Positions 1 to 8,358 of a DNA stretch of 64,000 bases are shown piece by piece. This DNA is from Amycolatopsis australiensis. Its GTDB lineage: Bacteria > Actinomycetota > Actinomycetes > Mycobacteriales > Pseudonocardiaceae. The DNA lies in contig NZ_FPJG01000006.1 in assembly GCF_900119165.1 (NCBI RefSeq), forward strand, positions 1,984,001-2,048,000, read 5' to 3'. Within the stretch, counting starts at the first letter, position 1; each line of letters starts with the position of its first letter. A program made the position numbers and the translations under genes. A model generated the notes under the pieces. That model had not been told where the DNA came from, did not search any database, and saw nothing but the letters and a program-made list of their open reading frames with translations.

Positions 1-300
1 CACCGGATAGGTGCCGAGGCCCTGCAAGGCCAGCGCCGTCTCGGCCTCCGTGCTGACCGTGGCGAGGTTCTCCCGCAGGATGCACAGGTCCGTCGCGGCC
101 GCCTGCCGCGACGGCGTGCCCGAGGCGACCCCGGGGAACAGCCGCGCGAGCAGGCCCAGCGCGCCCATCTCCTTGAGCAGCGGCCGGTTGACCGCACCCT
201 CCACGCCGGACTCGGCGAGCGGGCGCAGCCGGTCTGCGGCCAGCCGCCGGACCTCCGAAGCGAAGGCCTGCTGCTCGGCGGTCAACGCGAAGGCGGTCAT
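1..300 (-). CDS. Acyl-CoA dehydrogenase, N-terminal fragment (runs off the window)
   Basis: The first 100 residues of a minus-strand gene that continues beyond base 1. It opens [20 protein letters not shown] and shows the helical N-terminal domain of acyl-CoA dehydrogenases: the LTxEQxAFxxEVRRLA start, then [17 protein letters not shown]. The family uses FAD to desaturate acyl-CoA thioesters in the cytoplasm. Its ATG overlaps the stop of the upstream monooxygenase/reductase gene by four bases (ATGA), so the two are translationally coupled. This places the dehydrogenase in the ring-degradation pathway started by the fusion enzyme, probably in the beta-oxidation-like part after ring hydroxylation and reduction. 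Catalytic Glu and FAD-binding segments lie outside the window, so the exact subfamily cannot be judged. Confidence 0.85.
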   Translation of the reverse strand, partial: MTAFALTAEQQAFASEVRRLAADRLRPLAESGVEGAVNRPLLKEMGALGLLARLFPGVASGTPSRQAAATDLCILRENLATVSTEAETALALQGLGTYPV

Positions 301-2639
301 GACGAAGCTCCCGGTCGCCAGCGGGCATGGGCGGTTCCGGCCGGGCCGGAGCGGACGAGCTCGAGCCGCGGCTCCGGCCCGTCGGTGCGGCCGGTCTGCG
401 GCTTCCGGCTGCCCGCGGCGAACTGCTTCGGCCACGGCACCGGATAGTCCTGCTCGGCCGCCGCGTGCAGCGTCCATTGTGGATCGTAGAGGTGGGTGCG
501 GCCCAGCGCGCACAGGTCCGCCCGGCCGGCCAGGATCAGCGAGTTGACGTCGTCGTAGGACGAAATCGCCCCGACGGCGATCACCGCGATGCCGTACTCC
601 TCGCCGATCTCGTTGCGGATCCGGTCGGCGTACGGGGTCTGGTAGCTGCGGCCGTACTGCGGGCGCTCCTCGCTGACGACCTGCCCGGTCGAGACGTCGA
701 TGCCCGCCGCCCCGTGAGCGGCGAAGGCCCGCGCGATCTCGACGGCGTCGTCGGCGTCGATGCCGCCCTCGCACCAGTCGGTCGCCGAGATCCGGACCGT
801 CATCGGCCGCTCGGCGGGCCAGGCGGTACGCACCGCGTCGAAGACCTCCAGCGGGAACCGCAACCGGTTCTCCAGCGAGCCGCCGTAGGCGTCGGTTCGC
901 CGGTTGGTCAGCGGCGAGAGGAACGACGACAGCAGATAGCCGTGCGCGCAGTGCAGTTCGAGCACGTCGAACCCGGCGCGCGCGGCCGCTCGCGCGCAGG
1001 CGGCGAACTGGTCGCGGATCTCCGCCATGTCCGCTGTGGACAGTTCGCGCGGGACCTGGTTCCGCTCGGAGTAGGGCACCGCCGAAGGCGCGCACACCTC
1101 CCAGTTCCCTTCCGGGAGCGGCTCGTCGATGCCCTCCCACATCAGCTTCGTCGAACCCTTGCGGCCCGAGTGTCCCAATTGGACACCGATGCGCGCCGGG
1201 GTCTGCGCGTGCACGAAGCCGACGATCCGCTTCCAGGCCGCTTCCTGCTCGGCCGTGTACAGCCCGCCGCAGCCGGGGGTGATCCGGCCCTCGGGCGAGA
1301 CGCACACCATCTCGGTCATCACCAGCCCGGCGCCACCCAGCGCCTTGCTGCCCAGGTGCACCAGGTGGAAGTCGCCCGGCACGCCGTCGACGGCCGAGTA
1401 CATGTCCATCGGTGACACGATGATCCGGTTGGCCAGCTCCAGCTCGCCGAGCCGGAACGGCTGGAACATCGGCGGCCGGGACGTCGTGCCCAGTTTCCGC
1501 GCGAACCAGTGGTCCAGCTCGGCCGCGAACTCGGGATCGCGCAGCCGGAGGTTGTCGTAGGTGACGCGGCGGCTGCGGGTCAGGATGTTGAACGCGAACT
1601 GCGGCGGCTCCTGGTGGGTGTACTGCGCGATGTTCTCGAACCACTCCAGGCTGGCCTGCGCGGCGCGCTGCGTCGACTGGACGACCGGGCGCCGTTCCAG
1701 CTCGTACGCCTTGAGCGCTTCGGCGACGCCGTCGTTCTCGTGCAGGCAGGCGGCCAGCGCGAGCGCGTCCTCCATGGCCAGCTTCGTGCCGGAGCCGATC
1801 GAGAAGTGCGCGGTGTGCGCGGCGTCGCCGAGGAGGACGACGTTGCCGTGCACCCAGGTTTCGCAGCGGACCGTGCCGAACGAGACCCACTTCGAGTTGT
1901 TGGCCATGATCCGGTGCTCACCGAGGACGTCGGCACACAGCTCGCGGATCAGCGCGATGGACTTCTCGTCGCTCTCGCCCGGCTTGAGCGCGGACGCCGC
2001 GACCGGCCCGAAGGTCCGCTGCCAGACGTCCTCCTGGACTTCGAGGATGAACGTGCTGCCGTCGCGGCCGTACGGGTAGCCGTGGATCTGCATGATCCCG
2101 GCCGGCGTCTCGAGGACGTGGAACTTGAAGGCGTCGAAGACGAGGTCGGTGCCGAGCCAGATGTAGCGGCACCGGCGCGTCTCGACGCTGGGCCGGAACG
2201 TCCCGGCGTACCGGTTGCGCACCGCGGAGTTGACGCCGTCGGCGGCCACGACCAGGTCGTACCCGGCGAGGTCGGCCGGCGCTTCCACCCGGAAGCGGAG
2301 CGAGACGCCCAGCTCGGCGCAGCGGTTCTGGAGGATGCCGAGCAGGCGCTTGCGGCTCATCGCCGCGAAGCCGTGGCCGCCCGAGGTGGTGACCGTGCCG
2401 CGGTAGTGGACGTCGATGTCGTCCCAGCGGGCGAACTCGGCCTTCATGGCCTCGTGCACCGCCGCGTCGGCGTGCTCGATGCCGCCGAGCGTCTCGTCGG
2501 AGAACACGACGCCGAAGCCGAACGTGTCGTCCGGCGCGTTGCGTTCCCAGACGGTGATTTCGTGACCGGGACCGAGCTGCTTCGCCAGCGCGGCGAAGTA
2601 CAGACCCGCCGGGCCGCCACCGATGACCGCGATACGCAC
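297..2639 (-). CDS. FAD monooxygenase / old-yellow-enzyme fusion acting on an aryl-CoA (2-aminobenzoyl-CoA monooxygenase/reductase or salicylyl-CoA 5-hydroxylase type)
   Basis: 780 residues from a GTG. Residues 1-380 are a class A flavoprotein monooxygenase: dinucleotide motif [13 protein letters not shown] at the N-terminus, and the second FAD motif [14 protein letters not shown]. Residues from about 390 on are an old-yellow-enzyme barrel ([16 protein letters not shown], then LGHSGRKGS and [17 protein letters not shown]). This two-domain architecture is known from the 2-aminobenzoyl-CoA monooxygenase/reductase of Azoarcus evansii and from proteins annotated salicylyl-CoA 5-hydroxylase (SdgC type). 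Such enzymes hydroxylate an aromatic CoA thioester; in the former case the second domain then reduces the ring. The neighbours (acyl-CoA dehydrogenase, RidA, PaaX regulator) fit CoA-linked aromatic breakdown. RidA removes reactive enamine/imine products, which slightly favours an amino-substituted substrate. Which acid is used cannot be read from sequence. Confidence 0.85.
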   Translation of the reverse strand: MRIAVIGGGPAGLYFAALAKQLGPGHEITVWERNAPDDTFGFGVVFSDETLGGIEHADAAVHEAMKAEFARWDDIDVHYRGTVTTSGGHGFAAMSRKRLLGILQNRCAELGVSLRFRVEAPADLAGYDLVVAADGVNSAVRNRYAGTFRPSVETRRCRYIWLGTDLVFDAFKFHVLETPAGIMQIHGYPYGRDGSTFILEVQEDVWQRTFGPVAASALKPGESDEKSIALIRELCADVLGEHRIMANNSKWVSFGTVRCETWVHGNVVLLGDAAHTAHFSIGSGTKLAMEDALALAACLHENDGVAEALKAYELERRPVVQSTQRAAQASLEWFENIAQYTHQEPPQFAFNILTRSRRVTYDNLRLRDPEFAAELDHWFARKLGTTSRPPMFQPFRLGELELANRIIVSPMDMYSAVDGVPGDFHLVHLGSKALGGAGLVMTEMVCVSPEGRITPGCGGLYTAEQEAAWKRIVGFVHAQTPARIGVQLGHSGRKGSTKLMWEGIDEPLPEGNWEVCAPSAVPYSERNQVPRELSTADMAEIRDQFAACARAAARAGFDVLELHCAHGYLLSSFLSPLTNRRTDAYGGSLENRLRFPLEVFDAVRTAWPAERPMTVRISATDWCEGGIDADDAVEIARAFAAHGAAGIDVSTGQVVSEERPQYGRSYQTPYADRIRNEIGEEYGIAVIAVGAISSYDDVNSLILAGRADLCALGRTHLYDPQWTLHAAAEQDYPVPWPKQFAAGSRKPQTGRTDGPEPRLELVRSGPAGTAHARWRPGASS

Positions 2640-2670
2640 GCCGTCCAGGGTATGTCGTCAGCTCTACGAC

Positions 2671-2681
2671 CGTCAATGACG
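2671..2681. promoter_or_regulatory. Short palindrome in the divergent aryl-CoA cluster promoter region
   Basis: CGTCAATGACG has 5-bp inverted arms around one base. It sits in the 67-bp space between the divergent fusion monooxygenase and RidA genes. A second weak inverted pair (TCGT...ACGA, 2655-2669) lies beside it. It is a reasonable operator for the PaaX-type regulator encoded 0.4 kb away, but that link is inferred from position only. Confidence 0.35.
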
Positions 2682-2706
2682 CGATAGATGGCGTACGGTG
2701 TGCGGC

Positions 2707-3102
2707 ATGGAACGCATCAACCCGCCGGAGCTGGGCAAGCCGTCCGGGTTCTCGCACGCGGTCGTGGCCGAAGGCCGGGTCGTCTTCCTGGCCGGGCAGA
2801 CCGCGCTGGACGCGTCGAACAGGATCGTCGGCGACGGCGTCGTCGAGCAGTTCGAACGCGCGCTCGGCAACCTCCTGACGTCGCTGCGCGCGGCCGGCGG
2901 CTCGCCGGAGGACCTCTGCAGCGTGACGATCTACATCGTCGACATGGCCGATTACCGCGCCCACGCGCGCGAGATCGGCGCGGTCTGGCGGCGGCTCGCG
3001 GGCACCGAGTACCCGGCGATGGCGGGCATCGGCGTCGCCCGGCTCTGGGACGAAGAGGCCCTCGTCGAAGTGCAGGGCTTCGCCGTCGTCAGCCGAGGTT
3101 GA
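2707..3102 (+). CDS. RidA (YjgF/YER057c/UK114) family protein
   Basis: 131 residues from the ATG at 2707; an in-frame GTG at 2698 is possible but adds only three residues. The small trimeric RidA fold is recognisable by FLAGQTALDASNRIVG, the SPEDLCSVTIYIVDM strand-helix and the C-terminal EALVEVQGFAVV. Classical members hydrolyse reactive 2-aminoacrylate-type enamines and imines; members in aromatic-degradation clusters are thought to clear imine or enamine intermediates. It is divergent from the monooxygenase/OYE fusion and ends 14 bases inside the convergent PaaX-type gene. The setting suggests a helper role in aryl-CoA catabolism rather than the housekeeping role. Confidence 0.85.
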   Translation: MERINPPELGKPSGFSHAVVAEGRVVFLAGQTALDASNRIVGDGVVEQFERALGNLLTSLRAAGGSPEDLCSVTIYIVDMADYRAHAREIGAVWRRLAGTEYPAMAGIGVARLWDEEALVEVQGFAVVSRG

Positions 3103-3943
3103 TCGACTTCGCGACGAACGCACGAGCCGGGTTCTCCAGCCGCGCGTGCAGCTCGAAGAACAGCTCGGCGGCGCGGATGCCCGACCAGTCGCGGGGCAGG
3201 AACTCCGCGGGCAGGCCCGGGTCGAGGTACGGCATGCGGCGCCAGCCGGTGAGCACGCGGACGTAGTCGGCGAAGGCTTCTTCGTCGGCCACGGACTTGC
3301 GGCGCTGCCAGCGGTTCAGCGCCGGGCCGTGCTCGTCGAGGAACGTCGTGTACAGCTCGTCGAGCCGGTCGAGGTCCCACCACTCGCGGACCTTCGCCGC
3401 GACGTCGCCGAACGCGAGGTGGTCGGCGCGGAACAGGTCGGCGTACCCGGCCAGGCCGAGCCGGGTCAGCGCCTCCGCGGTCGCCGCGTGCAGGTGCGCC
3501 GGGGCGATCCAGACGCCCGAGGCCGCCGTGCCGAACCCCATCCGGGCCAGCTGGGTGCGCAGCAGGTGCCGCTTGTGCCGCTCGGTCTCCGGCACCGAGA
3601 ACACCGCGAGCAGCCAGCCGTCGGCCGGGGTGGCCCGCTCGCGGCGGAAGATCCGCTCGTCGCCCTCGCGCAGGATTTCGCGGGCGTCGTCGGACAGCTC
3701 GTACCCGGCCGTCGCGCCGCGGCGAACCGCTTCGAGGATGCCGCGCCGCTTCAGCCGGGAGATGGACGAGCGCACCGCGGGCTCGTCGACGCCGACGGCG
3801 GCGAGCAGGTCGATCAGCGACGCGACCGAGAGCCAGCCGCCCTCGGTGCGGGAATACAGGCCGTACACCGTCACGATGAGCTGGCGAGGCTGGGCCCCCC
3901 GGCCGGAGCCGTCCAGTTCGGTTGCCTCGGGTACGGCCGTCAT
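3089..3943 (-). CDS. PaaX family transcriptional regulator
   Basis: 284 residues. The N-terminal winged helix (residues 15-90: QLIVTVYGLYSR, then VGVDEPAVRSSISRLKRRG) is followed by the PaaX central and C-terminal domains (GWLLAVFSVPETERHKR; the LPAEFLPRDW segment near the end). PaaX-type repressors release DNA on binding an aryl-CoA such as phenylacetyl-CoA. Its position beside the aryl-CoA monooxygenase fusion suggests it senses the CoA thioester degraded by that cluster. Its gene is convergent with RidA and overlaps it by 14 bases, so it has its own promoter in the 52-bp gap before the GNAT gene. Confidence 0.9.
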   Translation of the reverse strand: MTAVPEATELDGSGRGAQPRQLIVTVYGLYSRTEGGWLSVASLIDLLAAVGVDEPAVRSSISRLKRRGILEAVRRGATAGYELSDDAREILREGDERIFRRERATPADGWLLAVFSVPETERHKRHLLRTQLARMGFGTAASGVWIAPAHLHAATAEALTRLGLAGYADLFRADHLAFGDVAAKVREWWDLDRLDELYTTFLDEHGPALNRWQRRKSVADEEAFADYVRVLTGWRRMPYLDPGLPAEFLPRDWSGIRAAELFFELHARLENPARAFVAKSINLG

Positions 3944-3995
3944 CGGGCCACAATAACAACTCCGGCCCCGATCGCTCCGCTACGATTTCGCCGCG

Positions 3996-4670
3996 ATGCT
4001 GCCAGCCACCAAGGGGATCTTCGACCGGCTCACCCGCCGGGGCCGCCTGATGACCAAGCGGACCTGCGACCGGCAGGGCCACGTGCTGCGCAGCGGCCGC
4101 TTTCTCTTCCGGACGCCGACCGCGTGGGAGTACGCCGCCGCCGTCGCCTGCGGCAGTGACGCGGCCGCGCAGCGCTGGCTCGGCTGGCAGCCCGACTCGA
4201 TCGTGGCCGAGCCGGCGCGGGCGGACGCGCTGCGGGTCGTGCCCGGCACCGGTCCGGACTGGGTGTCGCCCGACCCGCAGTCGATCGACCTGGTGATGAT
4301 CGACGTCGCGGCCAACCGGTGCGTCGGCCTGGTCAGCGTGCACACCGGCGAGGACGGCGGCCCGGAGACCGGCGGCTACCTCGCGCCGGACTACCGCGGC
4401 CACGGCCACGGCCGGACCCTCTTCGCGGCCGGGCTGACGCTGGCGCACGACCACCTCGGCCTGCCGCGGGTGCGCGCCGGCGCCGAGGTGGGCAACGTCG
4501 CGAGCGCGCGTTCGCTGCAGGCGGCCGGCCTGGTCCGCGTCGCCGGGCCGCCGACGTACCGGCTCCCGGACGGCCGCGTCACCGAGGCGTGGTGGTTCCG
4601 GCACGACGTCCCGCGGGCCACCCGGTGCGCCGGTCCGCAGGCGACGTGGTTCCCGGCCGCGCTGCTGTGA
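3996..4670 (+). CDS. GNAT family N-acetyltransferase
   Basis: 224 residues from ATG 3996 (ATG 4050 is an alternative). The C-terminal two thirds show the GNAT fold: strand GLVSVHTGEDGG, then the acetyl-CoA loop region ETGGYLAPDYRGHGHGRTLF with the R/Q-x-x-G-x-G/A-like element RGHGHGR, and the later NVASARSLQAAGLVRV helix typical of RimJ-like enzymes. It should transfer an acetyl group from acetyl-CoA to an amine; the substrate is not apparent. The first 40 residues are basic and unlike the family. It stands alone between divergent PaaX and the P450-like gene. Confidence 0.8.
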   Translation: MLPATKGIFDRLTRRGRLMTKRTCDRQGHVLRSGRFLFRTPTAWEYAAAVACGSDAAAQRWLGWQPDSIVAEPARADALRVVPGTGPDWVSPDPQSIDLVMIDVAANRCVGLVSVHTGEDGGPETGGYLAPDYRGHGHGRTLFAAGLTLAHDHLGLPRVRAGAEVGNVASARSLQAAGLVRVAGPPTYRLPDGRVTEAWWFRHDVPRATRCAGPQATWFPAALL

Positions 4671-4713
4671 CAGTTCGGCCCGCGCCGACGTTTTCCGCGG
4701 TTACGTTCGCCGC

Positions 4714-5490
4714 ATGACTTCGCTTTCCGCGCCGGTGCCGCCCGTTCCGGCGGAGGTGCGGCCGGCCAGTGTCGCCTGGCTGCGCGCTTCGGTGTCCCGC
4801 TTCAGCAATGGTCCCGACCACGCCCGGCGGCGTGCGCTCGCCGTCTCGGCACTCGCCGGCGTCGACGTGGAAGCGTTGCGGCACAAGGCGTTCGAGGCGG
4901 CCCGCCGGGCGATCGGCGACGGCGGCGACGTGATGGCCGTGGTCGCGCGGCCGGTGCCGGTGGCGGTGCTGGCGGGTGAGCTGGGCCTGGCCGTGCGGCC
5001 ACCGGACGTGGTGACGGTCGCGGCCGCCTATCACCCGCACGTGGTGCCGGACGCCGCGGCGGAGGCGGCGCTGGGGCGGCTGCTCGCCGCGTGCGGCGGG
5101 ATCGGCGAGCCCGCGGCGGCGCGGATCGGCCTGCTCGTCCAGGCCTGCGACGCCACGGCGGGTCTGATCGGCAACGCGCTGATGGTGGCGTTTCGGGGAC
5201 CCGGGGCGGCGGTCGCCGAAACGTTGCGGTCGAATCCGCCGGTATTGCGCACCCGCCGCCGGATCGGCGGATCGGACGTTTTCGTGGAGCTGGCCGGGAC
5301 ACCGTTCGGCGCGGGCCCGCGCGAATGCCCCGGCGCGCGGCACGCGATCGCTCTCGCGACCGGAGTTCTCCAGGCACTGGACGGATTTCGCCTGACAGAT
5401 CCGGAACCGGCGTGGGTGCCGTCGCCGAATCTCCGGATGCCCTCGGCGCTGTGGGTGACCCGCGACCGAACCGGCGGCCGGTTCTGCTAG
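4714..5490 (+). CDS. Very short cytochrome P450-like protein
   Basis: 258 residues, against about 400 for a normal P450, with no sign of a broken frame. It keeps the family landmarks: RFSNGPDHARRRAL near residue 30 (substrate/C-helix region), ACDATAGLIGNAL near 150 (I-helix counterpart), ETLR at about 171 (the ExxR of the K-helix), and the haem loop FGAGPRECPGARHA near 205-218 with its cysteine. The lengths between the motifs are compressed, so whole helices such as parts of D-H must be missing. It may bind haem as a compact P450, or be a non-catalytic relative. No ferredoxin or reductase gene is adjacent. Confidence 0.75.
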   Translation: MTSLSAPVPPVPAEVRPASVAWLRASVSRFSNGPDHARRRALAVSALAGVDVEALRHKAFEAARRAIGDGGDVMAVVARPVPVAVLAGELGLAVRPPDVVTVAAAYHPHVVPDAAAEAALGRLLAACGGIGEPAAARIGLLVQACDATAGLIGNALMVAFRGPGAAVAETLRSNPPVLRTRRRIGGSDVFVELAGTPFGAGPRECPGARHAIALATGVLQALDGFRLTDPEPAWVPSPNLRMPSALWVTRDRTGGRFC

Positions 5491-5526
5491 GAATTACCGC
5501 GTTCATCTTCTGGGGAAGGCGCGGAA

Positions 5527-5886
5527 ATGCTGTATCTGGATGGCCTGCTGGGCATCGTGACGCTGGGGCTGTGGATCTTCTGCCTGGCGGACGTGATCAC
5601 GACGGACGAGTCGTCCTGCCGCAACCTGCCGAAGGGGCTGTGGCTGCTGCTCGTGCTGGTGGTGCCGCTGGTGGGCTCGATCATCTGGCTGGTGGCGGGC
5701 CGTCCGCACCAGGTGACGCGGGCACCCGGCCGGTACGAACGCAACGCACCGGCGTTCCCGGAGTACGACCGCCCGGGCCGCTTCCCGGCGACGAACCCGG
5801 ACGACGACGAGGAGTTCCTCCGAAAGTGTCGCGAACGCGCGGAGGCCCAGCGCCGGCTGGCCCGCGAAAAGCGCACGGAGGACTGA
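5527..5886 (+). CDS. Small PLDc_N-domain membrane protein
   Basis: 119 residues from ATG 5527. Two transmembrane segments (residues about 3-23 and 38-58) match the phospholipase D nuclease N-terminal domain, with the signature WLLLVLVVPLVGSIIWLVAGRP. An acidic cytoplasmic tail rich in charged residues follows. The function of these small actinobacterial inner-membrane proteins is unknown. It starts 36 bp after the P450-like gene on the same strand and ends just before the repeat-hairpin array. Confidence 0.8.
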   Translation: MLYLDGLLGIVTLGLWIFCLADVITTDESSCRNLPKGLWLLLVLVVPLVGSIIWLVAGRPHQVTRAPGRYERNAPAFPEYDRPGRFPATNPDDDEEFLRKCRERAEAQRRLAREKRTED

Positions 5887-5890
5887 GCCG

Positions 5891-6071
5891 CAAGCGCCCC
5901 AATGTGGCCTTCGGTGCGTGGGACGCAACCAAGGTGGCCTTCGGTGCGTGGGACGCAACGAAGGCGGCCTTCGGTGCGTGGGACGCAACGAAGGTGGCCT
6001 TCGGTGCGTGGGACGCAACGAAGGTGGCCTTCGGTGCGTGAGACGCACCCAAAGTGGCCTTGGGGCGCTAG
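5891..6071. repeat. Five tandem 30-bp hairpin repeats bracketed by an inverted repeat
   Basis: Units start at 5901, 5931, 5961, 5991 and 6021, with a sixth partial copy at 6051. Each carries TGCGT-GGG-ACGCA, a 5-bp stem and 3-nt loop, with outer TTCG/CGAA pairing; the last full unit has TGA instead of TGG in the loop region. The array is bracketed by CAAGCGCCCCAA (5891) and TTGGGGCGCTAG (6060). It lies between convergent genes (PLDc_N and MarR), which suggests transcription termination. Related sequence brackets the 12.5-27.1 kb element, so this is a host intergenic repeat family. Confidence 0.9.
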
Positions 6072-6532
6072 CAGGCGGGGCCCTCGCAGGTGCCGCGCTC
6101 GTAGGCCTCCAGCGTCGAGATCACCAGCTGGCGCTCGGCCGGTGTCAGCGGGGCCAGTGCGTCGCTCCACGCCTTCGCGCCGCGGGCCAGCCAGGCGTCC
6201 ACCGCCGGGCGCTTGTCCGGGGTGATGCTCACGATCGTGCGGCGGCGGTCCGCCGGGTCTTCCTCGCGGTTGAGCACGCCCTGGCGGCTCAGGTCGCCGA
6301 CCATCAGGCTCGCCGTCGTCGGGGCGACCTCCAGGCGGCCGGCCAGCTCGGTGACCGTCATCGGGCCGTCGAACAGCAGGTACGACAGCAGCGAGAGGTG
6401 CCGCGGCGCCAGCGCGCAGCCGTTCAGCTCCTCCGGCACCGGCGTCCGCTTCGCGCGCCCGACCAGGCGTGGCATCAGCAGCAGGAGCCGGCGCACGCCG
6501 TCCTCGACGCTCGGTCCCGCCTCCGTTGACAC
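6068..6532 (-). CDS. MarR family transcriptional regulator
   Basis: 154 residues from GTG 6532, chosen because GGGAG lies six bases upstream. The winged helix is clear: LAPRHLSLLSYLLFDGPMTV, then TELAGRLEVAPTTASLMVGD, then the wing NREEDPADRRRTIVSITP with the DxRR motif. MarR dimers usually repress their own gene and a divergent target. Here the divergent target is the deazaflavin-type reductase, and a strong palindrome lies in the shared 105-bp promoter region. The likely signal is a small aromatic or redox-active compound handled by that reductase. Three cysteines near the ends are unusual but not clearly sensory. Confidence 0.9.
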   Translation of the reverse strand: MSTEAGPSVEDGVRRLLLLMPRLVGRAKRTPVPEELNGCALAPRHLSLLSYLLFDGPMTVTELAGRLEVAPTTASLMVGDLSRQGVLNREEDPADRRRTIVSITPDKRPAVDAWLARGAKAWSDALAPLTPAERQLVISTLEAYERGTCEGPAC

Positions 6533-6553
6533 CCCGCATCTCCCGTCGGTAGC

Positions 6554-6570
6554 TTTGTTTGCAAAACAAA
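6554..6570. promoter_or_regulatory. Probable MarR operator
   Basis: TTTGTTTGCAAAACAAA is a perfect 7-bp inverted repeat around GCA. It is strikingly A+T-rich in a GC-rich region and lies between the divergent MarR gene and the deazaflavin-type reductase. Length and spacing suit a winged-helix dimer. Confidence 0.7.
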
Positions 6571-6637
6571 CGCACTGTGACGACCCCGAGCGTACCTCGG
6601 GGCACGATCGAGCGTACCGGCCGGAACAGGGGATCAG

Positions 6638-7060
6638 ATGACAACACCAGCCGACATGAACGACTTCAACAACCAGGTCGTCGAGGAGTTCCGCGCCAAC
6701 GGCGGCAAGGTCGGCGGCATGTTCGCGGACAAGAACGTGCTCCTCCTCACCACGATCGGCGCGAAGAGCGGCCAGGAGCGCCTCTCGCCGCTGGTCTACA
6801 CCCGCGACGGCGACCGCTACGTCATCGCCGCGTCCATGGGCGGCGCGCCGAAGAACCCGGCCTGGTACCACAACCTCGTCGCGAACCCGAAGGTCACCGT
6901 CGAGGTCGGCGACGAGAAGTTCGAGGCCACGGCGACCGTGATCACGGACCGCGCCGAGCGCGACCGCCTGTACGCGGGCATGGTCGCCCACGCCGAGGGC
7001 TTCGCCGACTACGAGAAGAAGACCACGCGGGTCATCCCGATCGTGGTCCTGGAGCGCTAG
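6638..7060 (+). CDS. Nitroreductase/deazaflavin-dependent oxidoreductase (Ddn family)
   Basis: 140 residues. The split-barrel fold of F420H2-dependent quinone reductases is shown by KNVLLLTTIGAKSGQERLSPL (LTTxGxKSGxxR), then YVIAASMGGAPKNPAWYHNL (the ASxGGxxxxPxWYxNL signature) and the strand KVTVEVGDEKFEATATV. Members use reduced F420 to reduce quinones or nitro-compounds in the cytoplasm or at the membrane face. It is divergent from the MarR gene and very likely its target. The usual N-terminal membrane-interacting helix of Ddn is short here. Confidence 0.88.
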   Translation: MTTPADMNDFNNQVVEEFRANGGKVGGMFADKNVLLLTTIGAKSGQERLSPLVYTRDGDRYVIAASMGGAPKNPAWYHNLVANPKVTVEVGDEKFEATATVITDRAERDRLYAGMVAHAEGFADYEKKTTRVIPIVVLER

Positions 7061-7064
7061 GACC

Positions 7065-8234
7065 TCAGGACGCCGCGGCCGGTTCGGGTTCGGCTTCGAC
7101 GCGCGGGCCGGCCGGCCGCTCACCGGCCCGCCGCTCCGCGCGCCGGAGTTCTTTCCGGGCGATGACCTGCTTGCCGAAGCCGATCAGCGGCTTCTCCACC
7201 CAGCGGTGGATGAGGTCCGCGATCGCCAGCCCGACGACGAACACCGTCAGCGCGGTGACCGTGCGGTTCACCGCCAGCCCCGGCACGGCCTGCACCACCG
7301 CGAAGTGCACCGGCCCCTGCAGCAGGTACAGCGAGTACGACCGCTCGCCGATGAACCGCATCGGAGCCGTGCCCAGCAGCCAGCGCAGCGGACCCGGGCT
7401 GACCAGCACGACCAGCAGCAGCATCGTCAGGCCCGCGTAGCCGACCAGCAGCCAGAGGTTGTTGCGCGTGTCGTGCCAGAGGCTGTCCATGTTCGTGTGC
7501 AGCGCCAGGAAGGCCGCGACCACCGGGATCGCCGCCAGCGGGTGCGTCAGCGGCTTGAGCAGCTCGTACCCGCGGCGGTAGTGCATCAGGATCGCGAGCA
7601 GGCAGCCGCTGGCCAGGATGAAGTAGTGGATGGTCGAGGTGTAGATCGCGGTCGGCGAGTACTCGAGCACCCAGCCGCCCGCGGTCGGCGGCACCAGCCC
7701 CAGCAGCGCGACCATCGCCACGCCGACCAGCAGGAACTTGCGCTTCGCCGCGCCGATCCCGATCGCCACCAGCAGGAACGGCCAGACCAGGTAGAACTTC
7801 TCCTCGATGCCGAGCGTCCACGAGCCGCTGAAGAAGTTGTCCGCGCCGGTGGTGTTGCCGGGCAGGAACTCGTTCAGGAACGTCAGGTAGTACTTCAGCG
7901 CCTGCGGGAAGTCGCGGGAGTGGAACTCGGCGCGCAGGACCACGAACGCCACGATCCCGCCGAGGATCACCAGGTACGGCGGCAGGATCCGGAACACGCG
8001 CCTGATGTAGAAGTTCGACAGCGAGATCCCGCCGGTCCGGTCCTGCTCGCGCAGCAGCAGCGTGGTGATCAGGAACCCGGACAGCACGAAGAAGATGTAG
8101 ACGCCGACCCAGCCCGACAGCCACGTCCAGTGCGTCCCGCCGAAGTGGAAGAAGATGACCATCGTCGCGGCCAGGGCGCGGAGCCCGTCGAGTCCGGGGA
8201 AGCGGCGCATCCCGAGGTAGTCCTCGTGGCTCAT
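7065..8234 (-). CDS. Acyltransferase family 3 membrane protein
   Basis: 389 residues from ATG 8234; a TTG at 8243 or ATG 8267 could also be used. It opens with RFPGLDGLRALAATMVIFFH, the family hallmark with the catalytic-type histidine, followed by about ten hydrophobic segments and SGFLITTLLLREQDRTG. The GSWTLGIEEKFYLVWPF motif and the later GERSYSLYLLQGPVHF motif are typical of OafA/NolL-like O-acyltransferases, which acylate sugars of exported polysaccharides or antibiotics. The C-terminal tail is basic then Ala/Pro-rich and cytoplasmic. It stands alone; the acceptor cannot be inferred. Confidence 0.88.
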   Translation of the reverse strand: MSHEDYLGMRRFPGLDGLRALAATMVIFFHFGGTHWTWLSGWVGVYIFFVLSGFLITTLLLREQDRTGGISLSNFYIRRVFRILPPYLVILGGIVAFVVLRAEFHSRDFPQALKYYLTFLNEFLPGNTTGADNFFSGSWTLGIEEKFYLVWPFLLVAIGIGAAKRKFLLVGVAMVALLGLVPPTAGGWVLEYSPTAIYTSTIHYFILASGCLLAILMHYRRGYELLKPLTHPLAAIPVVAAFLALHTNMDSLWHDTRNNLWLLVGYAGLTMLLLVVLVSPGPLRWLLGTAPMRFIGERSYSLYLLQGPVHFAVVQAVPGLAVNRTVTALTVFVVGLAIADLIHRWVEKPLIGFGKQVIARKELRRAERRAGERPAGPRVEAEPEPAAAS

Positions 8235-8358
8235 CGTGCGCAAAGTCGTTCCCCCGGTCGGTGGCATGGTCGGTCGGAGTATAGGTGCCGGTCAGGTCGG
8301 CTTCCCGTCCCGGCCGGAGCGCGCTGACCTGCGGCGTCCCGGCCGGGAGCTGCCCGGC

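Noticed and set aside
1509..2687. Long plus-strand open frame opposite the monooxygenase fusion
   Set aside because: It has no family resemblance, is full of Val/Arg/Asp typical of high-GC antisense frames, and lies entirely opposite a gene with two clear enzyme domains.
5901..6050. CRISPR array
   Set aside because: The 30-bp units follow one another with no spacers, are hairpins themselves, and no cas gene is near.
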